64,000 nt of DNA from Apostichopus japonicus (taxonomy: Eukaryota; Echinodermata; Holothuroidea; Aspidochirotida; Stichopodidae), in assembly GCF_037975245.1 (NCBI RefSeq), contig NC_092572.1, positions 7,827,501 through 7,891,500 on the forward strand. The letters run 5' to 3'. The notes beneath the pieces are model-generated. The model did no database searches. It had not been told where the DNA came from and saw nothing but the letters and a program-made list of their open reading frames with translations. The position numbers and the translations under genes were made by a program. Positions 1-13,137 of the stretch are shown piece by piece; within the stretch, counting starts at the first letter, position 1; every line of letters starts with the position of its first letter.

Positions 1-1657
1 TTCACTTGTATTTCAGCACATCGCATACATTATAAATTATTCAAAATGGCGACGATGGCGTCTTGTGACATTTTTACACAATAGAGGAATTTCGGTTGCG
101 GGCGCACTTCTGTTATTGGTAAAATCGGATCAAGTTGAAGTTTGAATAAACATGACTTGACTTATCGTGTCGGGTAAGTGAAACATGTCTCGCTGAAATG
201 AAATATGTAACTTTAAAGACACTGCAGGCTGTATTTTGGTTTTGGGTCTTTTAAGAGAATATGTAACTTCAACAATGACAAATAATACGTGTTTTTTTTT
301 AAACGTTTCTAAAAAAACGCACATATATATCTTATATATAGTATGTTGAAGATCCTATTGTTAATTTTAAAAGCCATAATATTCCACTCGCTGTTTCCAC
401 TATCACCTCAAATATAGCCGAATCTTCTTATTTTCTCTACTGTTAATATAAATAGGTTTCTAATCCCATGTTTAGAAGTTACAATTTCGGAAATGCAAAT
501 GTTTTATTGAGGGGGTAGGTAAAATTCGTTCCGTGGTCAAAACAAATTTCCTATCAAACATATCTCAGCAGAAGAGACGGAAAGTTGTATGGCTGGGTGT
601 CACTGGCATGGCAGGTATCGTAATTGGGAAATTATGAGATTCAGAAAATTATGAAAATTATGATATCTCATAAGAGGTTGTCGATTCATTTTGAGCATAT
701 CCTTGCAGTATCGTTTAACAAAACCGTCAAGACAATATGGTTTTTTAACATGATTTAAACAGTTTTTATTCGTTAACAGTTTAGTCAATTGAAAATGTCC
801 TGGTTCGCTTTCTCATTTGTTTAAGAAAAGATGACTCAAAAGTTTCCAGAGAGAGAAATCGAAAAATTACCTTAATTTCATCAATACTTGGTTTAGATTT
901 GGTGAAAAATGCAGCACAGTGGTAACCAAACGTTCAACGTTGTGTGAATATAATACGTTAACAGTGGCAGTAGAGCCTGGGGTTTGTGGCCCCTCCACTA
1001 TCCTGTCCTTTGAAAAAGTCCCCACTTCATACATTAAAAGTGTGACCCTCTTTGTCAATGAAAGGGATTTTTTATGAATCTTAATGATTCTATCTTTATA
1101 TGCAAATTTAGTATTACTATATTTTAGCACCATTTCGTACAATATAAACAAATATCACCTTTAATTTCTACGAATTTAATATTTTCGTGTGCACTTGTTC
1201 ATAAAGCAAAATCATGTAGTCACGCATTAAAAAAACGTCTACATAACAAATATTCAGAATAGAGGCCCATTTAAGGATTCCACAACAGTTCCCTTATAAC
1301 TTCCATCAAAAATATCCAAGACTTTCAACAGAGCCAGTACAGTGGATCTGTGAAGCTTCCAAATTCGTAACTGTCGGTCTCCACTATACACCTTCCATGT
1401 CCCCCCCCCCCCCACACACACACATACACATAATCTACCAAATAGAGCTAGAAATTTAAATGCTACAAAGAAACACATATTTTTTCTTGTCTTTTCAATA
1501 GCATAAACATGTAATGGCAGAAAATACATACATATATATAATGGAATGTTAACTACAAACATAATAATATAGTTAATCTCCTAAAGCAAACTTCATTTAC
1601 TCTCGAAATTAGCGCTTTTTCCAATAACCATGGTCTTCCATCCAAATGATACGAACA
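1..1657. other. Intergenic, duplicated, no gene recognised
   Basis: This AT-rich stretch is matched by 33,535-33,847 plus 38,635-39,764 in copy B, the match being split by the 4.8-kb element. The uninterrupted copy A sequence shows the empty insertion site near 310. A poly-C/(CA)n microsatellite lies at about 1,398-1,432 and is repeated at about 39,645-39,675. The longest reading frame, on the minus strand at 867-1,151, is not kept open over its full length in copy B and shows no domain, so I do not call a gene. Confidence 0.6.
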
Positions 1658-1960
1658 TTAGCGTAGCTAGGTTGGTGTCAATACCTGGGGCCCGGGTTGC
1701 AGGGGTGTCGGTGCGGGTTGGTGTTGGGCTTGGATGCGGTAATTTCAAACACAGGAAAGAAATAACCGCTCATTTGCTGCATCTCAAACGGGTCCCATGT
1801 TCTCTTTGACTATGAAGGAGCCACATCCTTGCGGCTAGAGGTATCAGAAATCAAAACTTGATCATCCAAGCCCAGACCAATGGTTGGCTTTGTGTGAGTT
1901 GTCTTTGTACCATACTTTTATTGCTGTAATGGGGCACCATTGCTCTTTGCTACGCCACTG
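1658..1960. mobile_element. MITE with AGTGGCGTA-type inverted ends, copy A
   Basis: This is a roughly 300-bp non-coding element. Its left end reads GCGTAGCTAGG (AGTGGCGTAACTAGG in the copy B version) and its right end GCTACGCCACTG, which are inverted relative to each other. Imperfect 8-bp flanks (atacgaac and ataaaaac) resemble a hAT-type target duplication. The same insertion is present in copy B, so it predates the segmental duplication. Assignment to hAT rests only on end sequence and flank length. Confidence 0.55.
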
Positions 1961-2289
1961 ATAAAAACCTATCTACGTTTTTGTGAAACATGATTCGAAA
2001 CAACCAGTCTAAACTAGAAAACATGGAGTTATACTATTTAAATTTAAATTTAAGATCATGTTTACAACTAAGTACTACAAGGACGTGTAGTGCATGTACA
2101 ACAGTAATATGAGTACAACGAACAATTATAATCATTAATTGGATGAGAACTATGCTTTAATGAGAGTTGTGGAACTTAGTCGTAGAACAATAGCTAGGTT
2201 TCAAAATGACTCTAGTACAAATAACATTACAATATATAACTGTTAATGTAGAATGAATACGACATTACATAGTGAGAGGTATGAACAGT

Positions 2290-2830
2290 CATGAATATAC
2301 TATACCATAGATGATATAGAACTGAACAACATCAGACAAGAATTCAAAATGCCCGGTAATATATTTTCGTACATAGAGCACGGTATCTTATACTGTACCT
2401 ATATCTTTTCAAATGTCTGGTATTAACAAACAGGACAGAAAAGATACTATACTATGACATGGAAAAACAGTAAGGTATCAATATTATACACAGACATATC
2501 AGGTATTTTATGAGTAGACAGGACAGAGCAAATATTAGCTATGGTATGGCAAACAGTGAAGCATCAATAAGCATATTATGTCTTGTATTAGCAGTCAGGA
2601 CAGAGCAGGTACTATACTACAATCATGGTCAAAACTGTGAAGTATCAGAAATACCATGTCTTGTATTAACATACAGTACGGAGCAGATATACCACGAAAT
2701 ACAAACACAGTGAAGCATCACTAATAGACACAGACATATCATGTATTAGCTGACAGGACAGAGCAGATGCTATGCTATGACATGAAACACCGGTGAATTA
2801 CCAATAACATACACAGACATGTGTATCAGT
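2290..2830. repeat. Minisatellite, units of about 75-80 bp
   Basis: Several imperfect head-to-tail units share the core words gacaggacagagcagata, ctatactatgacatg and cacagacatatcatgta. Unit length varies and no reading frame is maintained. A related array lies at about 40,390-40,850 in copy B. Confidence 0.7.
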
Positions 2831-3369
2831 ACAACGATTACTATATAGAGTTCTAACTTCATGATACTGCGTTCAGAAGCCCTATATGGTATATTAGCTG
2901 ATGGTCACAATAGCAAATATGCCTGATTGCTACTGCTGTCCAGTGTTAAAATCAACTATTTCTATTCGTATCAATATTCAACGACTAGTCGAACACGCTG
3001 ATTGTGGTTAGTCAGCATCAGTTTGAATCGAAGTAACATTCGTCAATACTCGAGGATCTCAAGTCTTCGCAAGGCGCTACCAGAATTCATCTACAGACCA
3101 ACCCCTACCCTTGTAATTAGTAAGGTACCTTTAAATATATAACTGTATCTTAGCTTAAGTTAAGTGTTATAGTAATTACAGCAATTGAGTTTACCCTAAC
3201 AATAAGAATTGTACAGATTGGTGAAGAAAGGTGATTGAACGAGAATTATATTTGTTCGAATAAAAACTACGCCATCTTTCCATTTATTGTCTACCTCGTT
3301 ACGTAGGCTACATTAGTTGATGATTTAGCTGGTGCCGTTTCGTAGCCTATGAAAAACGTTAAAGGAAGT
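2831..3369. other. Intergenic, duplicated, nothing recognised
   Basis: This is unique-looking AT-rich sequence matched by about 40,850-41,460 in copy B. I see no exon-like frame, RNA gene or element ends in it. Confidence 0.5.
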
Positions 3370-3960
3370 ACTACATACCCTAATAATACCATATAATATT
3401 ACTATACTATATAATACAATATATGTTATATATATGTTGAAAAATATGCTTAATAACACATACCTTAAAAATATAATAAATATTCTATACTTCATATGTG
3501 TACATGTACTATATAATCTATACTATACAAAATACACTATATATACTATATTAAATACTGTAATATTATATGTACTATACACTATATACAATACTATGTA
3601 GTATACACTTTATAAAAAATACATTACTATATGTATAAAACACTCTATAAAATATAATATATATATACCTTATACAATATGATATATAAACTATGAACTA
3701 TATACATATATTGTATCTACATTATGTCATATATAATATACACTATAAAATATATGCTATACACACTACATTATATGCAAAGTAAATACCATATACAATT
3801 ATATACAACCTACTGTACACTATATACTTTATTATGTAATATACACTAATAAATGCATTACTGTGTATAATAGACATTTAATAGATACTATACTGTATAC
3901 TGTAAACTATATAATATACTTCATAATACTTATATATTATATATATTAACACTTTCACGA
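3370..3960. repeat. AT-rich low-complexity block (TATAC/TATAA-rich)
   Basis: The stretch consists almost entirely of short variants of tatactata, tatataca and similar words. Copy B lacks it and instead holds an unrelated insert of about 1.2 kb near the equivalent position (41.5-42.7 kb). The block probably arose by slippage expansion. Confidence 0.75.
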
Positions 3961-4360
3961 CTAATAACCAATTATCACACCAAGCAGTAACAGTTGTTTT
4001 TTTTACAAAGGGCCGATGGAGGTCTTTAACAAGTCATGTCACATACAAACTGACACTGGAATTAAGAAACTTGCAAAGCAGCTAGCCCAGAATATAGGGT
4101 TTCTTATTGGGAAGGATAATTGTAATGCTATGATAGTAATGCATTATGCTAAGACAAACAAAGTACACATATAAAAAGTGCTCTAAAATTCTACTTATAG
4201 ATCCAAGTGATGGCAGCTTCAACAACAAAAATTGGGTTAGCTTCTTAAACGTTGGAAAAATAATTTAATTTGAAGCAAAAATATTACACCAAAAGTACAT
4301 AACTAATTATTTATGTATCTTCTTCTACATTGAGCAATTTACTACTTAGATGTTATATAT
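3961..4360. other. Copy-A-only intergenic stretch
   Basis: I found no counterpart of this 0.4-kb stretch in copy B. It has no recognisable reading frame, element ends or RNA gene. Confidence 0.4.
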
Positions 4361-4885
4361 CTTATATATGCTACTGATTTGAAACGTATCTACCTAAAGT
4401 TCATACTACTGAGTTCACAGATATATTTCATTTAACCTTAATACTTCTGAGCTGACACATATTTTACCATCAATTTCATACTACTGAGTTGATATACACA
4501 TTACTCTTAACTTCATACTCCTTGGAAGATACATATCTTACCTTAAACTTCCTACTTCTAAGTTGATACATTTTTTTACCTTCAACTTATACTACTGAGT
4601 TGATACATATCTTACCGTTAACTACATACTACTGAGTTGATAAATATCTTACGTTTAACTTATACTTTTGAGTTGATACAATTCTTACCTTAACCCTCAT
4701 ACTACTGAATCGATACATACATTACCTTTATTTTCATACTTCTTACTTGATAATAAACATACTTTTAACTACCTACTACCGAGTTCATACATTGTACCTT
4801 CAACTTCATACTACTGACTTTACGCTACTGAGTTGATACATATTTTACCTTAAAAATTAATACTACTGAGTTGATACATAAAGTC
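4361..4885. repeat. Minisatellite, units of about 38-42 bp
   Basis: About a dozen imperfect units share the core tactactgagttgatacata followed by tcttacctt and a variable ttaacttca spacer. The same array, slightly shorter, lies at about 42,765-43,175. Units adjoin without distinct spacers, so this is not a CRISPR-like array. Confidence 0.75.
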
Positions 4886-7270
4886 TTTCATATTCTCCAT
4901 AATAGCTCAGGTGATCTGATGTTCACGTTGAGCTGTTTTCTTCGACTGCATGTCCAGCCATTTCGTAGAAAGCAACCATTTTCTTGGGCATGCCGACTGC
5001 CTTGTATAATGAACATTACCAGGACCATCCAGTACAACGTAAGAAAAAAGTACTGCATACAATGTGTAAGTGAAAATAGGTTGAAATTGCGGTACAGTAC
5101 TTTCTCGCCTTCTTTTGGTTCTTCGAATCATCAACGTTATGTCAATTATTGGCCGAGACCGTATCTTTTATATACATGTAGCCATTAATATCAAATTCAT
5201 GTCAAATTGTGCATTGCACGTCATCACTTGGTCTGGACTAGGCAAGCCAAGCTAATTTTGGCTAAGAAAGGATTCTTACTACATACTGAGTCCTGGTAAT
5301 GACAGTGGACGACAATATTCATGTCCAAAGTCAAAAGTGAAAAATTGATGCTAAATCTGAGGTACATGGTGTTCTAAAGATTTTAAAGATGTTGACATGC
5401 TCGATGTTGATTTATGAGAAGCTTGCTCAGATCATTACTGTGTTTAAGAACGGATAATAATTAATCCGGTATCACACTTCAAAATAGTGTTATACAAAAT
5501 AGTCAGATTGCTATATAACTAATAAAAAGATGTTTAAAAGTGTTTGTTCACAGGACCCTTGATATTCTAAAGAGAATATTTTCAGAACCTTCAAAATTGC
5601 TTCACAAATTTGAGCAAAAAATTACTCCCTGAGAAGATCTAAATGTTATCTGTTATACAACCCAATAGACCCTACTCCTCAGCATCGATAACAATTTCCT
5701 TGGTTGATATTTATAGATGCGATGTATATAGATATTTATATCAATAGTTTGTCAATTGTTCCACTCAACTGATATAATATTTTGTGAAATTCTTTTGCTA
5801 TGTACATGACATCAACCATGAAACACTGATACAGATTATTAACCCCTAACTCTGTAATTCAATAAACAAATTAAACCGATCACAAGTACTTAATTGCTTG
5901 TTTGTTTTCTTTTTAATAAACAAATGAAATAAATCACAACTACTTTATTTAATAAAATAAATTCTTAAATTACTCACTTCCCTAAATAGTAAATATGTTA
6001 CCCATCAACTAAATTGTTTGCTAAAATATATTTCGATAACTTCACAGAGGTTTTGTTTTTTTAATCTAACAAAGTTTTTCATGCATCTGCTTCTTTGCGC
6101 TTTATCTTGTGATATCCATCCACACGATTACACTGAGTATGCTGTAAATAAGCACAGCAATGACTTCCTCGCAGCAAAATATCAGCATCTCTTCTATGTT
6201 TTCGCTCAGCGAGTAAACTCTCAGGATTTGTCAATATAACCATCATCACCACTATTTGTTTATACGTTATAGAGCCTAAGTTTTCTTCAGTGCTATTTTC
6301 CTTTGTTTCGCTACACCTTTGTTATTTGAGTATTTTATTCTTTTTTTTTCTGTCATATGCACTTATTTTTATCATGTACACCAAACAAATGTGTAATTTG
6401 GTTTTGTGTATATGTTAGAACATAAATTTGAATATCAAGTGTCACTTTACGCCAAAGAACATGATAAAAAGGAACTTTACTTCATGGATAAGTGTCATCG
6501 ATAATTAATACTTAATTGGCATTTCTTTCATTGCCCTGTCTCCACGAGTACTATTACTTTCACAATCATTATTAGGAATTACTGTAATACTGGCTTAATT
6601 ATATTGTAACTCAGAACACAATGTAACCGAATTGTTTCTGCACATCCCATAACACTCTAATTGAGGAGGTTACTAGAAAATATTTACAGACACTTGTGAA
6701 TACTTACAAACCATCGAATATCATATTTTTCCTCTAGAGTTGGTACACAAGTGAAATAAAACGTGGCTCCTTTTCTTTTCATTACCAAAGTTGCTGAAAA
6801 AAGTTAACCTTTTTAACTGCAATGTTTTCAACCTTGTCATGAAACAATTTGAAGATAAACAAAGTAACTGATCAATTTATTTACACCCTTGACTCATTTA
6901 AAGGTGACTTTGTGCATAAAATTAATGTTGATATGTTGTAGAATGTTAACACTACTCTACTATCAGTCTAGGATGTATTTTTTAACAATTTGTATTATTT
7001 TGAGAAGTGTTACTTTCAATGTCCTATCAGGCTCATCATTGAAAGTGGTTGTTGGACTACTTAGACTAACCTACACAGACCATTGGGTTAGTTCTTCCGA
7101 TGACATGTAAGAGCCCAAAGGAAACCATGAGACAAATCATGACGTCCTAGAAACATGTTTACAATGTACTACAGATTAATTAATGAGGCCATATGCTACC
7201 TGGACATTTAAATGTAAAGATCAATATGAATATCACTGACATGTTTGGTGTGACAACCCAAAATCTTATA
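4886..7270. other. Intergenic, duplicated, nothing recognised
   Basis: This stretch is collinear with about 43,176-45,455. It contains only short reading frames, none of which is both conserved between the copies and recognisable. It may hold 5' regulatory sequence for the downstream Ig/kinase gene, but no specific site can be supported. Confidence 0.5.
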
Positions 7271-7764
7271 GTATACTGTATGTATAAACAGCTTAACAAC
7301 AATCAGTGTGATTAAAATACTCGTTCTTAAAGTTTGCTTAATACTCCCATGGAAAGAAACTGAGAAAAGATCTTTTGAGATGCAATTCGTCAGCTCTTAC
7401 TTAGCAAGGAAGTCAAAATAATCAAAAGAAAAGGGACAGCTTTGTTCATTTTCGTATATTAACAGTACTTAGTGATAAAGTAGTAAAGAGAAGGTGGAAC
7501 CATTAAAGTTGAATAACTAGAATGATTTTATTCAACTTACTATAGAAGAAGACATCTCAAAACAAATGAACTTTACTATTAACATATGAGAAATATTGAA
7601 GACGTAAAGTTAAATTTCAAAACATAGTATTGATATTATTTGAACATCAATAGAGATATATTCAAGGCAGTGATCATCGTATGCAACGACCGACAACGTA
7701 TTATCTTAGTTCAAATTTATTGTAAATATTTAACCGAAATTTGGCTTTCCAAGTTGACTTTCAG

Positions 7765-8910
7765 TGTGGCGTCTATATTGGAGTCTTACACACTTGAATC
7801 AGGAACCAAATATAATTGGGGTATTGCTTGTAAGTCTAATATTATTTTCAAGTTTTCTGAATATACTCAATAAACCATTCAAACTTACTTTTGAATACGG
7901 TAGAGCGAACGAAAATATCCTATCGATGAGACGTTAGCCAAACCTTTATCAATTTATATTGAACTATGTTTATTTTAGTATCGAGTAAATTTTCAACCGT
8001 CAGATTAACATCAGCCTTAACGTCTTTTGGAGAAGATTGGTATGTTCCTCTATGTTGTTAGAAGAGTTGACGTGTATCGACACCAGGTCATAAACCGGTA
8101 TTAGTTCACCCCATGAAGCAACATTTCTTGCAGTGCGTTATTAAACCATCTACTAGAATATTGTTTTTTCTGAAGAAAAGTGTTAAAGATGTTAGTAACT
8201 CCATGGTTTGTACACCTTATGGTGTACTAAAAGGAATGGTTTCGTATGGACTTTATATGGACTTTATATTTTGCATTTACATTTGACGATGACAGGTGAA
8301 GATGTCATCAGCACTGAACATAAGACTGTTATGTCAAAAAACATACAAGTTTTATACATGTGTGTTAAAGGTATTGATGATGCGCCATCTTTCTTTAGAT
8401 GAATATAATCTAATAGTTATAACCGTTATTTTGTGAAGCAGTTGAGTAAAGTCTCCTTGCTTTGGAATAATACTGTAGAAGAAAAAATTAATACCGTACC
8501 TTCGAGAGATTTTTCTTCGTGCTTTGGTTTTGGCTTTTAATTTCTGGCCTACATTCCCTGATATAAGAACAGATATGAAATGTATTTGAACAAATGCATA
8601 AACAGGACCACATTGTGGACAGAGACTATGAAGTAATAAAGATATAACGTCCTTCTTACCATGTATGGATCCGCAACGATGAGTGTAATAGTATCTACAT
8701 ACGATAACAATATATCATAATAAAACTATGGTCGCTTCAACTTTTGTGCCGCTGTCAATATACGACATTATTTGAAGGAGCTTTGTTAATTGAATTGTTC
8801 TTTTCATATGATTAAATAAGAGGTTAATCAACGGTCTACGTGCGTCTATTGCAGAATAATTAATTAACGACGATTTAACGAAAGTGAATCACGAGGCACG
8901 AGGTTCGTAC
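7765..8910 (-). pseudogene. Decayed fragment of an Ig/NACHT receptor gene
   Basis: Read on the minus strand, this matches the intact Ig/NACHT gene between about 23,960 and 22,195. It covers the intron upstream of the first linker exon, both linker exons with their donor sites still visible (near 8,660 and 8,508), the start of the NACHT exon (about 8,135) and a later part of that exon (about 7,765-8,040). About 450 bp that would hold Walker A and Walker B are deleted, and frame and stop lesions are present. No Ig exon was found beyond 8,910. Copy B has no equivalent: the match resumes directly after its Academ-like insert. The relic suggests the cassette was once repeated further to the left. 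Confidence 0.8.
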
Positions 8911-10200
8911 TTTACCTAATGGTTTGCTTTTCTCTCCAAAAATACCAACGTAGCATATTGTTAATCCCCAATAGAACTTAAAGCTGGAAGACAACGTATT
9001 AAAGAAAATAGCATCATCCCATGAAACTGTGTGATCCCTTTCAGGACTGACTATTGTTCTCAAGTTCTAGTTGAGTCTTTGAGTTTGTAAGCCAAAAGGG
9101 GCTGCAGATTAAGTGTTATACTCAGTATTTTGTATTCATCTAAGTGGAAGGTCCTACCTTTGCAATACATTATAAATATGCAAACTACCCCAGTTTTTTG
9201 ACAGCATAGAGCTAAATATGTTATACGTTTTGTACTCAACCAGAAATAGCGTTACTACAATACAGTGATAATGTGTGTACCGCCATTTCATGCTGTTATC
9301 GGATATTGCATTAGTATGTACTTATTTGAATAAACTTTTAGTTTCGTAAATACATGTACATTTGTTACGATGCTCCTGGCAATATAAAGTGTGAATATCA
9401 TAGTAGCGCATAATCACTTAACGCTAGAATGTCACATATTTGAATCAGTCTTTTGAGCGAAGTGTGTAAAGCTTGACAGAGAAATATGGCGGTATTGAGT
9501 AACATTCTGAACAGCGATGGTTTACTGACAATACTTATAGGTAAGAATTTTATTTCTGAAGGTTATATACAAATAAAATGCTATCAGTAAACAATTTAAG
9601 GCCACTAGCTTAGAAAATAATAAGAATCGGTGAATAACAAATTACCTCTTTCTACTTTCACAAAATGGCAACTTAACATCTGCTTGGCATTATCTGTTTT
9701 GCCGAGAGAATTTGCAGACACATGTAAAGTAACACACAACATTAACCGTTATAGTTAAAACATAACTCAGGATGAAGTCAGTTTATTTCAGTATGTAAAA
9801 AGATTAACGAAATATGGTGAAATGTGCAGTTAGATAGTCAATGCGGTTTTCTGTTTGTTTAAGCTTACATATGGTATACAATAATCACAGAATATCAGTT
9901 CGTGATAGTTCTGCAGGATTCTCTGTTCCAAGCATTGCAGTTTTTCTTGATATTCTCTTTAAATTTGTGTAGAAAATGTAATGTAGCAGACAAGCATATC
10001 TCGATAAAAGTAGCAAACCCTACAGTTGAATGACAACCTTTCTTACTGGCTTCGAACAACTGCAAATAAAGCCCGTTTTAAAAGCCCAATTGGTTAAGGC
10101 GACAGCATGCAGAGTTGGAGGCTGAAGATTTTGCACTGTTCTGTAATTTCTAATTCATTACCGTTTCAACTATATTCATTTATATAATTGTTCTTTTCAG

Positions 10201-10542
10201 TGTTTTTGAGCATTTCAAGTTCCCCAAAGAACAAGATTAAAGTTGAGGCGATTACAGATTCTATAGTGATGGCAAAACTACACGAAAATGTATGTCTAAA
10301 GTGTCCTGTCTTGTTTTATGAGAATACAGGGTTAATATGGAGACTGGGATTTAATCAATCGTATTTATTTAAAGGTGAAGCTAGAACTTACGACAACAGG
10401 AATTTTCCTTTGACAATAAACGTGTGTGAGTCGATGCACTACGCACTGGGACTACTCAACGTCGCAATTGGTGTCAATGATGTAAGGTATACGTGTTGGA
10501 GAAAGAATCAACTGATATCTTCATTTGTGGTTCATATCCAAG
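10201..10542 (+). CDS. Ig-like domain 1 exon, Ig/kinase gene copy A
   Basis: This phase 1-1 exon of 114 codons has acceptor ttcttttcag and donor G|GTAAAT. The protein shows Ig landmarks: Cys pairs in VCLKCPV, Trp in LIWRLGF, and a late Cys in RYTCWRK. It continues the hydrophobic start MAVLSNILNSDGLLTILIG from exon 1. Copy B (50505-50846) keeps the same frame with 14 amino-acid changes and no indel. Confidence 0.8.
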
Positions 10543-10868
10543 GTAAATTTAAAGCATACTTTCAGTGGTTGCTAAACAAATATAGCTATTTTTCAGCAAT
10601 AAATTTTCAAATAAGCTAATCATTTATATTTATCAGAGTTTATTTAATCAATTTCCTTGTGCGGTAGAACTTTGACTATAAATGTATACAATTGGGCAAC
10701 AATTGAGCTTTGTGTTAAGAAATTATCACATTTCTAGCCAATTCCTTACATAAATTAAAGCACTTGATTCCTTTCCTATCAAGGACATATCTTTAGAGAT
10801 AACAATATAGTTCTAAGGGTGCCCCTCATTATTAACACATTCCATGTTTTCCTTCTTATCAATTATAG

Positions 10869-11242
10869 TAACACCAACAATTGAAATTGTTGGGGAAAGC
10901 GTGGTTGTGAATACGGATACTAGCAGGACACTTTCGGCTATTGAGGGTTCGGATGTTGCGATACAATGTGCTATTTTCAACACAATCCTACCGTTAAACG
11001 TGACGTGGTTACAGAACGGAATTTATAACAGAACTGACACTTTTACTGACGTCACGAAACTAGAGATGAAAAATTTGACATCAAATTTGAAGTTCGAAAT
11101 GAGAGTCAATATTCAAAATTTCACATGTAAAGTTAATGGCAGATATGTTGTAAACCAAGAGAGTGAAATTATAATTCACATCCAAAATCCTAAGTCCAAT
11201 ACGACAGACGACACATCAGATAATAATTTCGTTCATTTGTGA
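10869..11242 (+). CDS. Ig-like domain 2, reading into an early stop in copy A
   Basis: The acceptor tatcaattatag opens an Ig2 exon with Cys in AIQCAIF, Trp in NVTWLQNG and Cys in FTCKVNG. At 11,219 the expected donor is lost because GT has become AT. Read-through adds DNNFVHL and a TGA at 11,240-11,242. A transcript ending here would encode a secreted two-Ig protein without the membrane helix. Whether such a transcript exists cannot be told from the sequence. Confidence 0.6.
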
Positions 11243-11508
11243 CTTCCATATAATTATAGCTTGGACTCGCAACGAGATACCTCAGTAAACATGTTATTGA
11301 AGCTCGGTACAGTTTTCAGACAAGCTATGCTCTAGTTGTTTGTTCGTTCTCTAAATCAGTGGATATTTGGATCACGAAGAGAATACTAAATAACAATTGT
11401 GAACCGGTTGTTCATTATTTAAAGGAACTATGTGGATAATGAAGTGCCCTTGACACAAGCCAAAAAAAGTTCTAGAAATCTTTTTCTTTACTAATTAAAT
11501 CTATACAG

Positions 11509-11607
11509 GTACTGATGAAGGCAAAATGGGCGTTTATTATTTTATCGTACCAATCCTCTTCACTATATCGACCTTGACGAGTTTACTTATGTTTTATAAA
11601 GTTCAAA
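11509..11607 (+). CDS. Transmembrane exon, Ig/kinase gene copy A
   Basis: This 99-nt phase 1-1 exon encodes a short polar start and then the hydrophobic run VYYFIVPILFTISTLTSLLM, followed by FYKVQ. It is nearly identical in copy B (51402-51500). A basic exon (RLRSQRMG, 12319-12358) follows, as expected for the cytoplasmic face of a type I membrane protein. Confidence 0.75.
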
Positions 11608-13137
11608 GTACGTAAAAATATCTAAGTAATCTGAATTACTGAATTAGGAAAACAAACTACAAACTTTAAAACATCACTGAAAACGTACATATTTAATAGG
11701 GCAAACGAAGCTTCAAAAGTGATTTTCCACAAAATCTACAAAATTGAGACTATATTTGTATATCACGTGGCCAGTATAATATTTGGAAGATCATCAAATT
11801 GCTGGAGTGTCTATTCCCTGTCGCCCTTCTAGCAATTGGTAATCTTTCAAAGGAGCTGTTAGGCACGACTTGAGAATGTAAGTAGCTTGGCATTGTAGTC
11901 CATTGACTGAGATTAATTTCAAAATAAAAACAAAGTTTAAAGAGCAACCCTCTTCTATGAATTTTGTGTCCGAAAATAGTTAATAGCTATAAAATTGCTG
12001 AAAATTCAATCCGACTTTGACATGAATTCACCTCATCTTGATAAGCATTTCCAAAATGAATTAAAACTCAGTTTCTGAATAAGAATAAACATTCCTGTTG
12101 GGATTAAACAAGTATATATTTAAAAAAGAAGAGAAAATGTAAGGATATTTCATTTCTGCAAATTAAAAATAAAACAAACATAAAAGAAAAACAAACACAA
12201 AGATAAAACTTTAGTAAATTTAAAAAAATCAGGAGCATAACGTGATGTCCTTTTAATGTCTGCGCTGTGACAGAATTGGTATATGTCATTATATTTCACA
12301 CGCTGTATTTTTTTTTAGGGCTGAGATCGCAGAGGATGGGCACTACAGAGAGAACAAAGTAAGTCACTTCAACCTCCTTATCTGAGCATTAAACACATAT
12401 TCAAGTTAACATGAAGTGCCAAATGAAGTTATACTCAGCTATACTTAGCTCGTATAATTTTTACAATTTTGGGATTTGTGTCCAAATGTATGCTTCTTTC
12501 TTCACAGGAAGAGTAACATATTTTGTCTTCATATTATCGCATATCTAAGATTTATATTTTCTTTTCTCCGTTTGAAGTATCCGCATACTGAATTTTTCAT
12601 AAAGCCCATTTGTAATAGTCAATATTTAGTTAATTTAGTAAACCGCTGTTCTTTTGATGTTATTTCAAGCATGACAACAACAACATTTAAAACAATCAAC
12701 ATACCTGTGAGTGAAGAAGTACAATATGAATCTCCAGACGATATGGTTGGTGGTAAGTTCTGTTTTCTTTCTAAAACCTGCTGATTTATCAATTCCGTAC
12801 GATCAGAGTTGTGGGAAGTCGATGATAACTACAATTCATTGTAACAAAACTAAATTGATTACTAAGACAGATTTTGGAATAAAGAATGTTTATTAAATAT
12901 GTGTTGTAATGTCTAATATGCAATATTGGTAAATTCTTAATCTGTACACTTAGTACGCAAGATACTTTGGGTTTTGACTGCCGTCCCTAGACAAATAAAA
13001 AGGCAATATAGGGTACGAAAACAACCAATTGGTTGACAGTTCAGATGAGCTGTGTTTAAAACTGAGGTCACTGCTTCGACTACCGTTCTATCCATAAGTT
13101 TCTTTACTCTTTCCCATTTTCTTTTGGCTTTTCAAAG

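Noticed and set aside
867..1151. 94-codon minus-strand frame
   Set aside because: The copy B counterpart (39,187-39,420) is shorter and altered, no domain or splice context is visible, and it overlaps repeat-like sequence.
4361..4885. Regular repeats that could suggest a CRISPR array
   Set aside because: Units adjoin without distinct spacers, vary in length and lie in eukaryotic DNA; it is a minisatellite.
8917..9063. Minus-strand exon-like frame with a short hydrophobic stretch next to the NACHT relic
   Set aside because: Borders would allow a phase 1-1 exon, but the hydrophobic run (FYWGLTICYVGIF) is short, no homology to the TM exon at 24,854-25,024 is visible, and copy B lacks it.
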